This document shows, one piece after another, positions 61,164-64,000 of a stretch of DNA of 64,000 nucleotides (position 1 is the stretch's first letter; the number at the start of each line of letters is the position of its first letter). Source of the stretch: Osmia lignaria lignaria (taxonomy: Eukaryota; Arthropoda; Insecta; Hymenoptera; Megachilidae). The stretch spans positions 11,183,888 through 11,247,887 of the forward strand of contig NC_135042.1 of the NCBI RefSeq assembly GCF_051020975.1. The letters are read 5' to 3'. Under the pieces are notes generated by a model. The model made no database searches and was not told the origin of the DNA. It saw only the letters and a list, made by a program, of their open reading frames with translations. The position numbers were made by a program, and so were the translations under genes.

Positions 61164-62480
61164 ATGGATGGATCATGTCCGCTTCTTCTTCCATCCTTTG
61201 GGGAAAAGGGCAGCTCTGAAAGGGAAACTGTATATTCATCTCAGAAAGTGGGTGTATATAGACCAACTTCGGATACAGTTGACTTAGGATACCATACTTT
61301 AGACAATAATGCATGCCGTTCTACACCTTCATCAACTGTTATATCAGTTCCCATTAGACATCAAACTTTGTTGCAACAAAAATGCATTTACATTACCGAT
61401 CTTTGTCAGTTGAATGATACTTTATTATTGAAGATATTTAGTTGGCTAGGTACAAGAGATCTCTGTGCTGTTGCTCAAACTTGCAGACGTCTTTGGGAAA
61501 TAGCATGGCATCCATCCCTTTGGAAAGAAGTAGAAATACGTTATCCTCAAAATGCAACAGCTGCATTGAATGCTTTAACTAGACGAGGATGTCACACGCA
61601 TATTCGTCGTCTTATACTCGAAGGTGCTGTTGGATTAGCTGGGATTTTTGCCCAGTTACCATTTTTAAGTTTAACTTCTTTAGTTTTACGACATTCCCGA
61701 CGTGTTACTGATGCAAATGTGACTAGTATTTTAGATAACTGCATACATTTGAAGGAACTGGACTTAACTGGATGTATTGGTGTAACAAGAGCTTGTAGTC
61801 GAATAACGACGTTACAATTACAATCACTAGATCTCAGTGATTGTCACGGAGTGGAAGATTCTGGTTTAGTCTTAACGCTTTCTCGTATGCCACATGTTGT
61901 TTGTTTATATTTACGACGATGTACACGTATAACTGATGCCAGTCTCGTAGCAATTGCTTCTTACTGTGGCAATTTACGTCAATTGTCTGTTTCTGATTGT
62001 ATAAAAATCACGGATTTCGGAGTACGTGAATTAGCGGCACGTCTTGGTCCATCGTTGCGTTATTTTTCAGTCGGAAAATGTGATCGTGTATCGGATGCCG
62101 GTCTTTTAGTTGTCGCTAAACACTGTTACAAATTGAGATATTTAAATGCTCGCGGCTGTGAAGCACTTAGCGACAGTGCTACTTTAGCTTTGGCACGTGG
62201 ATGCCCACGCTTAAGAGCTCTTGACATAGGAAAATGCGACATTGGTGATGCAACTTTGGAAGCCCTTTCCACTGGATGTCCAAACTTGAAGAAATTATCC
62301 TTATGTGGTTGTGAACGTGTCACAGATGCTGGATTAGAAGCATTAGCATATTATGTACGAGGATTGAGGCAACTAAATATTGGTGAATGTCCTAGAGTTA
62401 CATGGGTCGGATATCGGGCAGTAAAACGTTACTGCCGTAGATGCATCATAGAACACACAAATCCTGGTTTCTCAAGCTGA
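61164..62480 (+). CDS. Fbxl7: F-box/LRR-repeat protein 7
   Basis: 438 residues in one coding exon. FBXL7 is a substrate receptor of SCF (Skp1-Cul1-F-box) ubiquitin ligases; in Drosophila it acts at the plasma membrane on Fat-Hippo growth and polarity signalling. The F-box lies at about residues 78-125 (ITDLCQLNDTLLLKIFSWLG...WHPSLWKEVEI). About ten Cys-type leucine-rich repeats follow (LKELDLTGCIGVT, LRQLSVSDCIKIT, LRYLNARGCEALS, LKKLSLCGCERVT). The exon starts at 61151 after TTCATTCAG. A stronger out-of-frame ATG (61159, A at -3 and G at +4) lies five bases upstream, and the main frame is open to the exon edge. The true start could therefore be in an upstream exon, or translation is restrained by that ATG. 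Confidence 0.95.
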   Translation: MDGSCPLLLPSFGEKGSSERETVYSSQKVGVYRPTSDTVDLGYHTLDNNACRSTPSSTVISVPIRHQTLLQQKCIYITDLCQLNDTLLLKIFSWLGTRDLCAVAQTCRRLWEIAWHPSLWKEVEIRYPQNATAALNALTRRGCHTHIRRLILEGAVGLAGIFAQLPFLSLTSLVLRHSRRVTDANVTSILDNCIHLKELDLTGCIGVTRACSRITTLQLQSLDLSDCHGVEDSGLVLTLSRMPHVVCLYLRRCTRITDASLVAIASYCGNLRQLSVSDCIKITDFGVRELAARLGPSLRYFSVGKCDRVSDAGLLVVAKHCYKLRYLNARGCEALSDSATLALARGCPRLRALDIGKCDIGDATLEALSTGCPNLKKLSLCGCERVTDAGLEALAYYVRGLRQLNIGECPRVTWVGYRAVKRYCRRCIIEHTNPGFSS

Positions 62481-63222
62481 ATCTTTTAAATTATTTTATG
62501 CCTATGTTATTTACGATGTATTTATTAACAACACTTGTCTTAGTACATATCTAGATACTAATTTGTAAAAAGATAGCTATTTAGTAATTCCAAAAATATA
62601 TATATACATTATATGTAGCGAATTACATTGTATGTATGGTGAATGTATATGATGCAGGTATGTACAGGGCGTCGAGAAAAATTCAGGACACCTTGTATAT
62701 ACACGTACGCATGTGTGTGTAGATTTAAATTTGCAAAAGCTGCTTTCCCTATTTATTGATTTTATAATTTAACAATGAAAAAATAAATCTTAGTTTCATA
62801 TTTGAATAAATTAAATTTTATATTTCATCATTCTTAAATCTATACAGATACAGTATGCAATATTCTTATATATTTATGATGAAACCTCGTGTAAAACATC
62901 TGTAATATTTAAATCGATGTGTTTGAATGTTATTGGTTCAAAATACTACTACGTCTGTCAAGTGAAATGGCTTGTTCAATTGAATAAATGCGTCAATTGA
63001 AACAATCGGTGATGATCGTGAATATGAATGGTAATTATAAAGTATAAAAACTATAATGTAAATATTATTATAGTGTTATATTTATTTTATTATTTTTTCA
63101 TGTATTAAAACTATTTGTTTTGAGATTGACAGGATGATTTGAATTTTAGATGATCCTGTAAATCGGACAATAAATGAGAAAAGGTTATACGTATCAGCAA
63201 GTTTATAAATTTGAATGAAATC
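62481..63222. other. Fbxl7 3' UTR and rhomboid promoter region
   Basis: AT-rich. A short element-like piece at 62665-62699 starts TACAGGG and ends CCTTGTA next to TA, resembling worn mariner-type ends. No gene. Confidence 0.5.
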
Positions 63223-64000
63223 ATGAGACCTGTTCAAAGAAGACAACAAGGGCTGCAATACGGCATTTATTTGCTGTGTATGCAAGCTATGAATTTTGGT
63301 ATCGAGCAAATTCCACCAGCTACTTTGATATTAATTATTCTACAAGTAAATAATTATTTAATCATTACCTAGTTATGGTACAGTCAATAACTTAAGATTA
63401 ATAATATTTTTATTTCTATAGGTTCTGCTATATGTTGGTTTAATAAAAGTTTCATGGAATGCAGAAGAAGTATGCATATCTGCAGTAAAAATATTTAAAT
63501 ACCGTGATTGGAGATCTTTTATAGTATCAAATTTTGAACATGGCTCAGATATGCATCTGTATTATAATATGGTGTCATTAATCTTAAAGGGTTCATATTT
63601 AGAACCCATGTATGGGACAATAAATTTTGTTATTTTATTAGCTGTCCTCTCGCTTGGATGTAGTGCTGTGTATACATTTTTGGGTTATGCTTTAATGCAT
63701 TTAACTGGAGACTATGGATATTACACACAGTGTGCTATTGGATTCTCTGCTGTTTTGTTTGCATTAAAAGTAATTGTAGTTTGTGAGGAACATGATAGAA
63801 TACATGATGTTGGTGGATTTAGAGTTCCTAGTAAAATAGCTGTTTGGGTTGAGTTGGTATTAATTCATCTGTTGGTTCCTCAGTCTTCATTTCTGGGACA
63901 TCTTGGAGGTATTTTGGCTGGTTGTTTATATTGTTATACTTTTGTTGGCGAAATGATTGACAACTTAATATATAATATGAGTGGTACTCCTATTATACAT
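63223..64000 (+). CDS. RHBDD1: Rhomboid protease, RHBDD1 type (partial, cut by window end)
   Basis: Two exons seen: 63223-63345 and 63422 to the window edge, 234 residues so far with no stop. RHBDD1/RHBDL4 is an ER-membrane intramembrane serine protease linked to ER-associated degradation. It starts MRPVQRRQQGLQYGIYLL; the two basic residues before the first membrane helix are typical. Catalytic Ser is in GFSAVLFALK (residue about 150) and catalytic His in GHLGGI (about 201), both spaced as in the human protein. WHLYFNM-like HLYYNM is present (about residues 86-91). Several hydrophobic helices are visible. The C-terminal tail, which carries ubiquitin- and p97-binding motifs in vertebrates, lies outside the window. 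Confidence 0.93.

Overview
This is nuclear DNA of an insect, most likely a hymenopteran such as a bee. The evidence is AT-rich non-coding DNA with scattered GC-rich islands, short GT-AG introns, insect-type arginine kinase and repo homeodomain sequences, and a COP1 gene. The order is inferred from protein flavour and genome texture, not from a database search.

Left part (1-14 kb). A Rap2-type small GTPase (298-843, minus) is followed by a six-exon phospholipid scramblase (3908-9804, plus). The largest scramblase intron carries a 1.1-kb fold-back transposon. A three-exon arginine kinase (11623-12847, minus) follows, with candidate alternative first exons up to 14.1 kb.

Middle (14-36.9 kb). 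About 22 kb has no gene I can recognise. It holds microsatellites, GC-rich islands with strong splice donors on the minus strand, and several plus-strand exon-like pieces of unknown identity. The last 3 kb look like regulatory DNA of the glial homeobox gene repo (36946-38516, plus) and contain three perfect Gcm-type binding sites.

Right part (39-64 kb). This is a gene-dense housekeeping block. In order it holds: an mTERF-family mitochondrial protein (39512-41474, minus); an unrecognised disordered 468-residue protein (42418-44117, plus); a cluster of three tandem-repeat families (44.3-45.35 kb); MED28 (46086-48795, plus), whose frame stays open for 66 codons beyond its UGA stop; a 165-bp TA-flanked MITE (49992-50156); an eight-exon M17 leucyl aminopeptidase (50266-57298, minus); an intronless COP1 E3 ligase (53854-55911, minus) nested in an aminopeptidase intron; the splicing factor Slu7 (57900-59916, minus); the F-box/LRR gene Fbxl7 (61164-62480, plus); and the start of a RHBDD1-type rhomboid protease cut by the window edge (63223-64000, plus).

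The genes do not form one pathway. The block mixes transcription (MED28, repo), splicing (Slu7), ubiquitin ligation (COP1, Fbxl7), proteolysis (aminopeptidase, rhomboid), mitochondrial gene expression (mTERF), energy buffering (arginine kinase) and membrane biology (Rap2, scramblase). Points most worth a second look: the MED28 stop-codon extension, intronless COP1 nested in the aminopeptidase gene, the Gcm sites before repo, a repeat carrying AGATGGCGC found near two promoters and in the fold-back transposon arms, and the tandem hairpin arrays upstream of MED28. Exon boundaries were set by hand from splice-site consensus and reading phase; all coding totals are divisible by three.
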